A DNA stretch of 33,733 nucleotides from Treponema sp. (GTDB lineage: Bacteria > Spirochaetota > Spirochaetia > Treponematales > Breznakiellaceae): NCBI GenBank assembly GCA_031257105.1, contig JAIRPG010000045.1:1-33733 (forward strand). Direction: 5' to 3'. The notes beneath the pieces were generated by a model that was not told the origin of the DNA, did not search any database, and worked only from the letters and a program-made list of their open reading frames with translations. The translations under genes and the position numbers were made by a program. Positions 1-6,600 of the stretch are shown piece by piece. The first letter of the stretch is position 1. Each line of letters begins with the position of its first letter.

Positions 1-111
1 TCCATAATGTAGACACATTATGGACAGACCACCTTAAAAAACGCATTTTCGCAGCCGTTAGGCGAGAAAATGCAAGGTCTGTCCGCAAAGTAACCGACTT
101 TGTGGACAGAC
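1..111. repeat. Compound hairpin cluster with GTCTGTCC/GGACAGAC outer arms
   Basis: Several inverted repeats are directly visible. The arms 1-10 and 15-24 (TCCATAATGT / ACATTATGGA) are perfect, with a 4-nt loop. The arms 77-91 and 97-111 form a 15-bp stem with a 5-nt loop and a single G-T mismatch. Between them, 43-50 and 66-73 (GCATTTTC / GAAAATGC) form a third stem. TGGACAGAC occurs at 21-29 and 103-111, and its complement GTCTGTCC at 77-84. Arm 22-30 can therefore also pair with 76-84, which excludes the 77-111 hairpin. By analogy the first hairpin probably continues upstream of the window as GTCTG-TCC. There is no T-run, so this is not a standard terminator. It could be a REP/MITE-like intergenic element or a structured leader. 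No gene is seen in 1-226. Confidence 0.75.
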
Positions 112-191
112 ACTAATTATTCAATAGCCTCGCCCGTCTTACGTTCCGGCGATTCTCAAGATACAAACCCCGCTCGCTCATCCTATTCAGC

Positions 192-220
192 TTGCCATAA
201 AGGAGTCTTTTTACTATTGT
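192..220 (+). promoter_or_regulatory. metG promoter, predicted to give a leaderless transcript
   Basis: TTGCCA (192-197) and TATTGT (215-220) are separated by 17 nt. The -10 ends 6 nt before the metG ATG at 227, so transcription should begin on or next to the A of the start codon. The AGGAG at 201-205 looks like a Shine-Dalgarno site but lies 21 nt upstream of the ATG and inside the promoter spacer, so it would not be in the mRNA. The aspS promoter has the same layout and the same -35. Confidence 0.6.
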
Positions 221-226
221 AGCCCT

Positions 227-2524
227 ATGAAACACAGGCTCATTACCTCCGCCCTTCCCTATGTAAATAACGTGCCCCACCTTGGAAACCTAATCCAAGT
301 GCTCTCCGCCGACGCCTTTGCCCGCTTCTGCCGGCTGAAAGGTTACGAGACCCTCTACATCTGCGGTACGGATGAATACGGTACCGCTACGGAAACCAGA
401 GCCGCTGGGGAAGGGATAAGCCCCCGGGAACTCTGCGACCGCTTCTACGCGATCCATACGGAAACGTACCGTTGGTTTGACATCGCCTTTGATAAATTTG
501 GCCGGACATCGACGCCTATTCAGACGGAAATCGTGCAGGACATCTTTAAAAAACTCGATGAACGGGGCTTTATCACGGAACATACCGAAGAGCAGCTCTA
601 CTGCGGCAACTGCGGGCGGTTCCTGGCGGATCGTTATGTGCGGGGAACCTGCCCCCACTGCGGCGGCGCCGATGCCCGGGGAGACCAGTGCGAGGCGTGC
701 GGCAAACTCCTGGAGCCGGCGGAATTGAAAGAACCCCGCTGTTCAAGCTGCGGTTCCACCCCGTCTTTGGAATCGACGAAACATCTCTACATCGATCTTC
801 CCCGTATTCGGGATCGTCTTGAGGTCTGGATCCGTACCGCTGCGGAAAAGGGTTTCTGGGCCAACAACGCCGTCCAGATGACCCAGGCGTGGATTCGGGA
901 CGGCCTGCGGGAACGGGCCATCACCAGGGATCTCAAGTGGGGAATCCCCGTTCCCCGGGAAGGCTACGAGAAAAAAGTCTTCTATGTGTGGTTTGACGCT
1001 CCAATCGGTTATATTTCCATTACCGGGAACCTGGGGGAAGAGCGCGTCAAGGCGGCGGCGAATAAAGAAACGGCTGGAAACACCGGCGGCCTGCGGAGTT
1101 GGCGGGACTTTGTGGATTATTGGTGGAAGCGGCCTGACGAGGTGGAGCTTTTCCAGTTTATCGGCAAGGACAATATCCCTTTTCACACGGTTATCTTTCC
1201 CTCAAGCCTCCTGGGGAGCGGCGAGGCATGGACCATGCTGCACCACATGAGCAGTACCGAGTATCTGAACTACGAAAGCGGGAAGTTCTCCAAGTCCAAA
1301 GGGATTGGAGTCTTCGGAACCGACGCGATAGAGACCGGCATCAGCGCCGATGTGTGGCGGTTCTATATTTTCTACAATCGTCCGGAGAAAGCGGACGCCC
1401 TCTTTACCTGGAAGGATTTCCAGGAAAAAGTGAACGGCGAGCTTATCGGTAATCTGGGGAACCTGGTGAACCGCACCCTTTCCTTCGTAAGCCGCTATTA
1501 CAACGGCGAAATCCCCGCCGCGCCGCCTCAGCCGGGCCGGGATGAATTCTGGAACACTATCCGGGGCTACGAGGCGGATATTGCGGAAAAACTGGAACGG
1601 GCGGAACTTCGGGACGCCTTTCGGGAAATTTTTGAGCTTTCCTCTTTTGCGAATAAAGCTTTTCAAGACGGATGTCCGTGGAAGAAGCGGGAGGAAGATC
1701 CCCCCGCCGCAGCGGCGCTGATACGGGATCTCTGCTATGTGGTGCGGGATATTGGTGTCATGATCGAGCCGTATATGCCCGCCGCCGCCCGGACGCTTGT
1801 ATCGTTCTTCGGCCTTTCCCTGGGAACGCCCACCGTAGCGGAACCAAACCCTTCCGGGGGCCTTACCTGGAAAGATATCGGCGTGGATCAGGGGCTGACG
1901 AAGGTGTTCCAGCCCAAGGTGCTCTTCTCCAAGCTGGAAAACGACCTGATTGAAGCGCTGCGGGAACGGTATTCGGGAAGCCAGAACGATCGGGCAAACC
2001 GGGAGTCATCGGAAAACGCCCAAAAATTCACGGCTATGCTCGATCTCCGGGTTGCCCGGATCGCCTCCGTGGAACGGCATCCCAAGGCGGACAAGCTCTA
2101 CATCCTCAAGCTGGACGTGGGAGACGTTTCGGGAACTCCCGAAGAGCGGGTTATCGTTTCGGGGTTGGTGGGACATTACACGGAGGAAGAACTTCTGGAC
2201 AAACGGATCATCGTGGCCTACAACCTCAAGCCCGCCAAACTGCGGGGGGTGGAGAGCCGGGGAATGCTCCTGGCCGCATCGGATCGCCGGGGGCCGGATG
2301 GAGCCGAGCGGGTGGAAGTATTGGATGCGGGGGACGCTCCCTCTGGCGTGAGGGCGCTTCTTGAAGGCGCTGAAGGCGCCCCCCCGGCGCAGATCGACAT
2401 CGATACGTTCCTTTCAATACCCATCGAGGTAAAGTCCCATGCCGTTCTCTGCGGGGACAAGGCGTTGACCGTCCGGGGGAAGCCTCTTATGACGACAATC
2501 ATCCCCTCAGGCGGAGTGCATTGA
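227..2524 (+). CDS. metG: Methionyl-tRNA synthetase (MetRS) with C-terminal tRNA-binding domain
   Basis: This cytoplasmic enzyme charges tRNA-Met with methionine using ATP. The 765-residue protein has the class I signatures HLGN (18-21) and FSKSK (about 353-357). Four CxxC knuckles between about 125 and 176 (CGNC, CPHC, CEAC, CSSC) fit the two-knuckle MetRS subtype. An EMAPII/Trbp111-like OB-fold that aids tRNA binding and dimerisation occupies about 600-705 (DLRVARIASVERHPKADKLY). The length is usual for a MetRS with this appendage. The ATG at 227 gives the expected N-terminus (MKHRLITSALPYVNNVPHLGN) and fits the leaderless promoter. The stop codon overlaps the TTG start of the FemAB gene in TTGA, so the two genes form an operon and are probably translationally coupled. 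Confidence 0.97.
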   Translation: MKHRLITSALPYVNNVPHLGNLIQVLSADAFARFCRLKGYETLYICGTDEYGTATETRAAGEGISPRELCDRFYAIHTETYRWFDIAFDKFGRTSTPIQTEIVQDIFKKLDERGFITEHTEEQLYCGNCGRFLADRYVRGTCPHCGGADARGDQCEACGKLLEPAELKEPRCSSCGSTPSLESTKHLYIDLPRIRDRLEVWIRTAAEKGFWANNAVQMTQAWIRDGLRERAITRDLKWGIPVPREGYEKKVFYVWFDAPIGYISITGNLGEERVKAAANKETAGNTGGLRSWRDFVDYWWKRPDEVELFQFIGKDNIPFHTVIFPSSLLGSGEAWTMLHHMSSTEYLNYESGKFSKSKGIGVFGTDAIETGISADVWRFYIFYNRPEKADALFTWKDFQEKVNGELIGNLGNLVNRTLSFVSRYYNGEIPAAPPQPGRDEFWNTIRGYEADIAEKLERAELRDAFREIFELSSFANKAFQDGCPWKKREEDPPAAAALIRDLCYVVRDIGVMIEPYMPAAARTLVSFFGLSLGTPTVAEPNPSGGLTWKDIGVDQGLTKVFQPKVLFSKLENDLIEALRERYSGSQNDRANRESSENAQKFTAMLDLRVARIASVERHPKADKLYILKLDVGDVSGTPEERVIVSGLVGHYTEEELLDKRIIVAYNLKPAKLRGVESRGMLLAASDRRGPDGAERVEVLDAGDAPSGVRALLEGAEGAPPAQIDIDTFLSIPIEVKSHAVLCGDKALTVRGKPLMTTIIPSGGVH

Positions 2525-3573
2525 GCCGCATCAAGTCTCTTATTCCGGCGGATCCGGCCTGCTGCGATGGGGCGCGTTCTTTTCTTCAATCCGGCTTTTG
2601 GGGCGCTTTTAAGGCCCGGTTTGGCTGGATTCCTCATGCCTTTATGGTTGAATGGGAAAATTCCCGCGCTCCGCTTCTGGTGATGCGCCGCCGTCTGGGG
2701 CCTCTTTCCTTTGCCTACGTCCCCTGGGGCCCGGAACTCGACGCTTCCCCGGAAGACCGGAACATCGCTCTGACGGAGCTTGCCGGAGGACTCAAGTCGT
2801 TTCTCCCTGCTGATACGGCTTTTATCCGCTTTGATCCGCCCTGGTACGGACGAGAGGCGCCTCCCCCTCCGGAAAAGCCTTTTTTCCGGGCCGCTGCGGA
2901 TATTCAACCGCCGGACACGGTACTCATCGATCTGCGGCCTTCCGTGGAGGGACTCCTGGATGGCATGAAACCCAAATGGCGCTATAACATCCGCCTGGCG
3001 GAGAAGAAAGGCGTTGCCGTGCGCCGCCTCGACGAAGAAGGCCTCCCGGTTTTCTACCGCCTCTTTCAGGAGACGAGCGTGCGGGACGGCATCGCCCTGC
3101 ACAACGCCGCCTACTATCAGACGCTCTTTTCTCTCAACCGGGACTATGCCGGCGGAGGCCAGACGTTGGGGCTCTACGTGGCGGAGCACGAGGGGGAAGC
3201 CCTGGCTGCGGTGATCGTCCTCTTTCGAGGCGTCCAGGCGCATTACCTCTATGGGGCATCGGCGAACCATAAGCGGAACCTGATGGCCCCCTACGCGCTG
3301 CAATGGCGGGCTATGCTGGACGCCAAAACCGCCGGCTGCGTAGAATACGACCTCTTTGGTATTCCCCCCTCTGACGATCCGTCTCATCCCATGGCGGGCC
3401 TCTACCGCTTCAAGACCGGCTTCGGCGGCAGGATCGTCCACCGTCCGGGGAGTTGGGATTACCCGTACCGCCCCGCCGCGCGGCTTTTCCACGCCGCCGA
3501 ATGGGCGCGGAAGAAACTGCGGGACAGAAAAAAGCGGAGGGCGGCGTTTTCTGAACGCTCAGAGCGCCGTTAA
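2521..3573 (+). CDS. FemAB/FmhB-type aminoacyl-tRNA-dependent peptidoglycan-bridge transferase
   Basis: The 350-residue protein resembles the FemAB family, which adds amino acids from aminoacyl-tRNA to the side chain of lipid II or peptidoglycan and has two GNAT-like folds. Visible family features are an N-terminal SGFWGAFKARFGW, YVPWGPEL near residue 70, the basic MKPKWRYNIRLAEKKGV near 145-160, and the second-domain stretch AHYLYGASANHKRNLMAPYALQW ending in YRFKTGFGG. The start is a TTG overlapping the metG stop, preceded by AGGCGGAG at good spacing. The amino acid added cannot be read from the sequence. Coupling to an aminoacyl-tRNA synthetase gene fits a tRNA-using enzyme but may be coincidental. 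Its 3' end overlaps metA by 15 bp in convergent orientation. Confidence 0.85.
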   Translation: MSRIKSLIPADPACCDGARSFLQSGFWGAFKARFGWIPHAFMVEWENSRAPLLVMRRRLGPLSFAYVPWGPELDASPEDRNIALTELAGGLKSFLPADTAFIRFDPPWYGREAPPPPEKPFFRAAADIQPPDTVLIDLRPSVEGLLDGMKPKWRYNIRLAEKKGVAVRRLDEEGLPVFYRLFQETSVRDGIALHNAAYYQTLFSLNRDYAGGGQTLGLYVAEHEGEALAAVIVLFRGVQAHYLYGASANHKRNLMAPYALQWRAMLDAKTAGCVEYDLFGIPPSDDPSHPMAGLYRFKTGFGGRIVHRPGSWDYPYRPAARLFHAAEWARKKLRDRKKRRAAFSERSERR

Positions 3574-4476
3574 GTCGAAAGGCGTTTCCTGATAAACGTA
3601 ATTGAGCCAGTTGGAAAAAAAGAGATGCGCGTGAGCCCGCCAGCGAACCGTCGGTATCCGGGAAGGATCGTCCTCCGGATAGTAATTCTTGGGGATCGTG
3701 ATAGGAAGCCCCTTGTCCCGATCCCGGCGGTACTCCCGGTCAAGGGTGAGCGAGTCGTATTCCAGGTGGCCGGTGACGTAGATCTCCCGGCCTTCCCGCG
3801 CTGAAACGATAAAAACCCCCGCCTCGTCGGTAGCCGAATGGATCAAGAGCGACGGACAGGCGGTAATAGCCTCTCTATCGCTTTCGGTATGCCTCGACTG
3901 GGGCGCCAGAAATTCATCATCAAAGCCCCGGAACAGAATGGAATGGCGCTCGTTTATCCGGTGGGGAAAGACGCCGAAAAGTTTGCGGGGAAGCTCCCGT
4001 TTTGGAATGTCGTAGCGCCGGTAAAGCCCCGCCTGAGCGCCCCAACAGATGTGCAAGGTAGACCAGACGTTGGCCGACGAATAGTCCAGCACCGCCGTCA
4101 GTTCCTTCCAGTAATCACCCTCTTCAAAGGGCAGGGTTTCCACCGGCGCGCCGGTGATGATAAGGCCGTCAAACCGTATCCGGTCTTGGATAATCTTCCC
4201 GGAACTGATATAAAACCGCTCTAAATGTCCCGGCGGGGCGTTCCGCGATTCATGGCTCCCCATACGCAGGAAGGTGATGTCCACTTGCAAGGGGGAATTA
4301 CCCAAGAGCCGCAATAACTGGATCTCCGTGTCCAGCGTCGTGGGCATGAGATTGAGGATCCCTACTTTGAGGGGGCGAATATCCTGATGTTCAGCCCGAT
4401 CTTCGGTAATGACAAAGACGTTCTCTTCCCTGAGGGCGTTGTAAGCGGGCAGGGTTTTTGGAATCTTGATAGGCAT
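3559..4476 (-). CDS. metA: Homoserine O-acyltransferase (MetA family, probably acetyl-CoA-using)
   Basis: MetA activates homoserine for methionine synthesis in the cytoplasm. I place the start at 4476 (MPIKIPKTLPAYNAL), giving 305 residues against about 309 for E. coli MetA. The ORF-track start at 4578 adds 34 unrelated residues that read back into the upstream ABC gene. The catalytic Cys144 lies in CWGAQAG, and His237 and Glu239 lie in VTGHLEYD. The acyl-CoA-specificity loop reads GAPVETL, with Glu113 at the position equivalent to residue 111. Glu there is known to favour acetyl-CoA, while Gly gives succinyl-CoA, so O-acetyltransferase is the better call despite the usual O-succinyltransferase name. 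It is last in a minus-strand gene run but has its own promoter in the 56-bp gap. The 3' end overlaps the FemAB gene. Confidence 0.93.
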   Translation of the reverse strand: MPIKIPKTLPAYNALREENVFVITEDRAEHQDIRPLKVGILNLMPTTLDTEIQLLRLLGNSPLQVDITFLRMGSHESRNAPPGHLERFYISSGKIIQDRIRFDGLIITGAPVETLPFEEGDYWKELTAVLDYSSANVWSTLHICWGAQAGLYRRYDIPKRELPRKLFGVFPHRINERHSILFRGFDDEFLAPQSRHTESDREAITACPSLLIHSATDEAGVFIVSAREGREIYVTGHLEYDSLTLDREYRRDRDKGLPITIPKNYYPEDDPSRIPTVRWRAHAHLFFSNWLNYVYQETPFDLTAL

Positions 4477-4486
4477 AGTACAAATT

Positions 4487-4515
4487 ACTATGTTCCGGAT
4501 CGAAAAAAGGTTCAA
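4487..4515 (-). promoter_or_regulatory. Candidate metA promoter
   Basis: On the minus strand, TTGAAC (4515-4510) and CATAGT (4492-4487) are separated by exactly 17 nt. Transcription would start near 4480, leaving a leader of only 3-4 nt before the ATG at 4476. No Shine-Dalgarno sequence lies between the upstream gene and the ATG, which supports a nearly leaderless message. No SAM riboswitch or methionine-box structure fits in this gap. Confidence 0.45.
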
Positions 4516-4532
4516 GCAGTCCGCCGCCGCGG

Positions 4533-5255
4533 TTACTCCAGGAGCCGTCCGGCCTTTATCACCGCAACCCGGTCGCAAAGGTACTCTATCGCGCCGGCGT
4601 TGTGGGAGATGAACAGGATGCTCTGGCCTTTTTCGTTGAGTTCCCGAAACAAGTTGAGGATCTGAGCGCCCACGGACACGTCGAGAGCGCTGATGGCCTC
4701 GTCGGCGATGAGGAGTTTCGGCTGAAGTATCAACGCCCGGCCTATACAGACCCGCTGTTTCTGGCCGCCCGAAAGCTCGTTTACCCGGCGTTTTTTGTAG
4801 GACGGATCAAGCCCCACCTGGATAAGCGTTTCGTCAACTTGGCGCAGCCGTTCTTCCTTGGTTCCCAGCCGGTGTACGAGGAGGGGTTCTTCCAGCAGCC
4901 CGCCCGTCTTTTTTGCGGGCGTTAAGGAAGCGCCGGGGTCTTGAAACACCATCTGAGCCTGGCGCGCACGCGCCAACTGCCGCGTATGCGCCAACTGCCG
5001 CGTGAGGCCGATCTTCTCCCGCTTTACCCCATCGATGAAGATTTCCCCTTCGTATTCGATGATGCCCAGGATGCAGCGGGCCAGGGTCGTCTTGCCGCAG
5101 CCCGACTCTCCCAAGAGGCCGAAGATCTCCCCGGCGCGTATATCCAGATTGACCCGGTTAAGAACCGTTTTTACCTCTTTTTTGCCAAAGGGCCCCAGGC
5201 TCCTGCTCGTGTAAGCGCAGGAGAGGTCTCGAACCGAAAGCAACGGTTCAGTCAT
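4533..5255 (-). CDS. Oligopeptide/dipeptide-type ABC transporter ATPase (DppF/OppF-like, short)
   Basis: This is an ABC ATPase of the peptide/nickel importer family. Walker A GESGCGKTT lies near residue 50, followed by a Q-loop (MVFQDP), signature LSGGQKQR, Walker B LLIADEAISALD and H-loop SHNAG. At 240 residues it lacks the roughly 80-residue C-terminal extension with the oligo_HPY motif usual in DppF/OppF. It ends cleanly at GRLLE with a stop and no sign of a frameshift. An 18-bp direct duplication gives TRQLAH-TRQLAR just before the Q-loop. Its start overlaps the 3' end of the partner ATPase gene by 8 bp, so the two are coupled. No permease or binding-protein gene lies in the window. Confidence 0.85.
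   Translation of the reverse strand: MTEPLLSVRDLSCAYTSRSLGPFGKKEVKTVLNRVNLDIRAGEIFGLLGESGCGKTTLARCILGIIEYEGEIFIDGVKREKIGLTRQLAHTRQLARARQAQMVFQDPGASLTPAKKTGGLLEEPLLVHRLGTKEERLRQVDETLIQVGLDPSYKKRRVNELSGGQKQRVCIGRALILQPKLLIADEAISALDVSVGAQILNLFRELNEKGQSILFISHNAGAIEYLCDRVAVIKAGRLLE
4970..5003. repeat. 18-bp in-frame duplication inside the DppF-like gene
   Basis: The 16-mer GCGCCAACTGCCGCGT occurs at 4970-4985 and again at 4988-5003, an 18-bp period. On the coding strand this gives two TRQLA(H/R) units followed by a weaker ARARQ copy. The insertion lies between the second beta-strand region and the Q-loop of the nucleotide-binding domain. Confidence 0.8.
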
Positions 5256-6249
5256 AGCGGGCCTCCGCCGCGAAGCAATGGACCCGGTGTTCCGCGCTCA
5301 GGCGGGCCTCCGGGGGGAAGGCCGCGCTGCATTGCGCCTGGGCTTGGGCGCAGCGGGGCGCGAAGGGGCAGCCGGGAAGCCTGCTTTCTATAGAAGGAAC
5401 TCTACCGGGGATATTCGCCAACGGGCTTCCCCGCCGCTCTTTCCGGGGAATCGCGCCGGTGAGTCCCTTCGTGTAGGGATGGGCCGGTGCGGAAAAGAGG
5501 AGTTCTGCGGGCCCTTCCTCCAGGATCTTTCCGGCGTACATCACCAGGAAACGTTCGCAAAAACGGTGCACTACCGAAAGATCATGGGAAACAAAGAGGA
5601 TCGCCGTGTTAAAATCACGGTTTATCCGTCCCAGCAGGGCCAGAATCTGATCCTGCGCCGCCGCGTCCAGGGCGGCGGAAGGCTCGTCGGCGATGAGGAG
5701 CCTTGGCCGGCAGATCGCGGCGATGGCTATCATTACCCGCTGGCACATACCCCCGGAAAGCTGGTGGGGGTAGGAGCGAAAAACCGCTTCCGGTTCGCCG
5801 AAGCCCAGCGTTGTCAGCATTTCCAGGGCCAATTGCCGGGCGGTTTTTCTGTTCTTCATGCCGTGCAATTCCAAGGTTTCGGTGATCTGGGGGCCGATTT
5901 TCTCCAGGGGATTCAGGGACTGCCGGGGTTCCTGGAAGATCATCGCAATTTCCTTCCCCCGGATGCGGCAGAGTTCCCGTTCGGAGAGGGAAGCCATATT
6001 CCGGGCGTTTTCCGCGTTTTCTTGAAAATAGGCGATCGTACCCCCGGTAATCTTCGCGGCCTCCGGAAGGAGGTTTACGATAGATAGGCAGGTAAGGCTC
6101 TTACCGCAGCCCGACTCTCCCACGATGCCCAGAATTTCCCCGCGCCGGACGCTGAAACTAATGTCATCCACGGCGGATAATAGTTCCGTTTCCCGCCGTA
6201 TCCCGATGGAAAGGCGGCTTACCTCTAAAAGCGGCGTCGTTTTGGGCAA
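5248..6249 (-). CDS. Oligopeptide/dipeptide-type ABC transporter ATPase (DppD/OppD-like)
   Basis: This full-length (333 aa) nucleotide-binding subunit belongs to the peptide/nickel importer family. Walker A is GESGCGKS near residue 45, the Q-loop is MIFQEP, Walker B is LLIADEPSAALD and the H-loop is SHDLS. The C-terminal oligo_HPY region has HPYTKGL and the cysteine-rich CPFAPRCAQAQAQC motif known in OppD/DppD. The signature is LSGGMCQR, where the family normally has LSGGMRQR. The start is TTG at 6249, 17 nt after the stop of the small upstream gene, with a weak GGAG about 11 nt upstream. It is coupled to the second ATPase gene by an 8-bp overlap. The transported substrate cannot be inferred. 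Confidence 0.9.
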   Translation of the reverse strand: MPKTTPLLEVSRLSIGIRRETELLSAVDDISFSVRRGEILGIVGESGCGKSLTCLSIVNLLPEAAKITGGTIAYFQENAENARNMASLSERELCRIRGKEIAMIFQEPRQSLNPLEKIGPQITETLELHGMKNRKTARQLALEMLTTLGFGEPEAVFRSYPHQLSGGMCQRVMIAIAAICRPRLLIADEPSAALDAAAQDQILALLGRINRDFNTAILFVSHDLSVVHRFCERFLVMYAGKILEEGPAELLFSAPAHPYTKGLTGAIPRKERRGSPLANIPGRVPSIESRLPGCPFAPRCAQAQAQCSAAFPPEARLSAEHRVHCFAAEARYD

Positions 6250-6266
6250 GAACTCGTATTCTCCGG

Positions 6267-6584
6267 TTACGCGCGTTTGACGCGGAGTTCCGCTTCCCGC
6301 TTTTCTATCGCGCTTCTCACGCCGGCGATTTCTTCTAAGAGCCGCTTAATCTCCGGGCTCTCCGCGGAAATGCTTTCGGCGCCCTGATCCGCAAAGGCGT
6401 TGTAGACTTCGTTTCCTAAGCGTCCGATGAGCTTCTGGGCTTGCCCCTCAAGCTGCATGACCTCGAATTTCAGCACTCCCATCTCGCCCAGTTCCTGAGC
6501 TTTTGCTCCGGCCTTGGACGCAAGTCCCTTGGAAGCCGTAAGCCCCTGATCAAAAAGATCTTTCATCCGGTCTGTAAACGCCAT
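6267..6584 (-). CDS. Small helical protein of unknown function
   Basis: This 105-residue protein has a strong Shine-Dalgarno site (GGAGGAGG) just upstream of its ATG. I do not recognise a characterised family. It begins with an amphipathic MAFTDRMKDLFDQGLTASKG segment. The rest is highly charged and probably helical, with a likely coiled coil in the C-terminal third (EIKRLLEEIAGVRSAIEKREAELRVKR). There are no cysteines, no signal peptide and no membrane segment, so it should be cytoplasmic. It lies 16 nt downstream of the giant sensor-phosphatase gene and 17 nt upstream of the ABC ATPase gene. A role as partner or substrate of the phosphatase is possible from position only. Confidence 0.8.
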   Translation of the reverse strand: MAFTDRMKDLFDQGLTASKGLASKAGAKAQELGEMGVLKFEVMQLEGQAQKLIGRLGNEVYNAFADQGAESISAESPEIKRLLEEIAGVRSAIEKREAELRVKRA

Positions 6585-6600
6585 AATCGCCTCCTCCCTG

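Noticed and set aside
1-226. T-box or SAM-type riboswitch ahead of metG
   Set aside because: No T-box specifier/antiterminator sequence or SAM core is visible, and the metG promoter lies downstream of the hairpins, so they would not be in the mRNA.
2218-3492. 424-residue minus-strand ORF
   Set aside because: It lies antisense to the end of metG and to the FemAB gene, has no recognisable domain and reads as a GC-rich shadow frame.
4477-4532. SAM riboswitch ahead of metA
   Set aside because: The gap is only 56 bp and is occupied by a promoter. No conserved core is present.
4477-4578. Longer N-terminus of MetA from the ORF track
   Set aside because: The 34 extra residues read into the upstream ABC gene and have no family similarity. 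MPIKIPKTLPAYNAL is the usual MetA start and has its own promoter.
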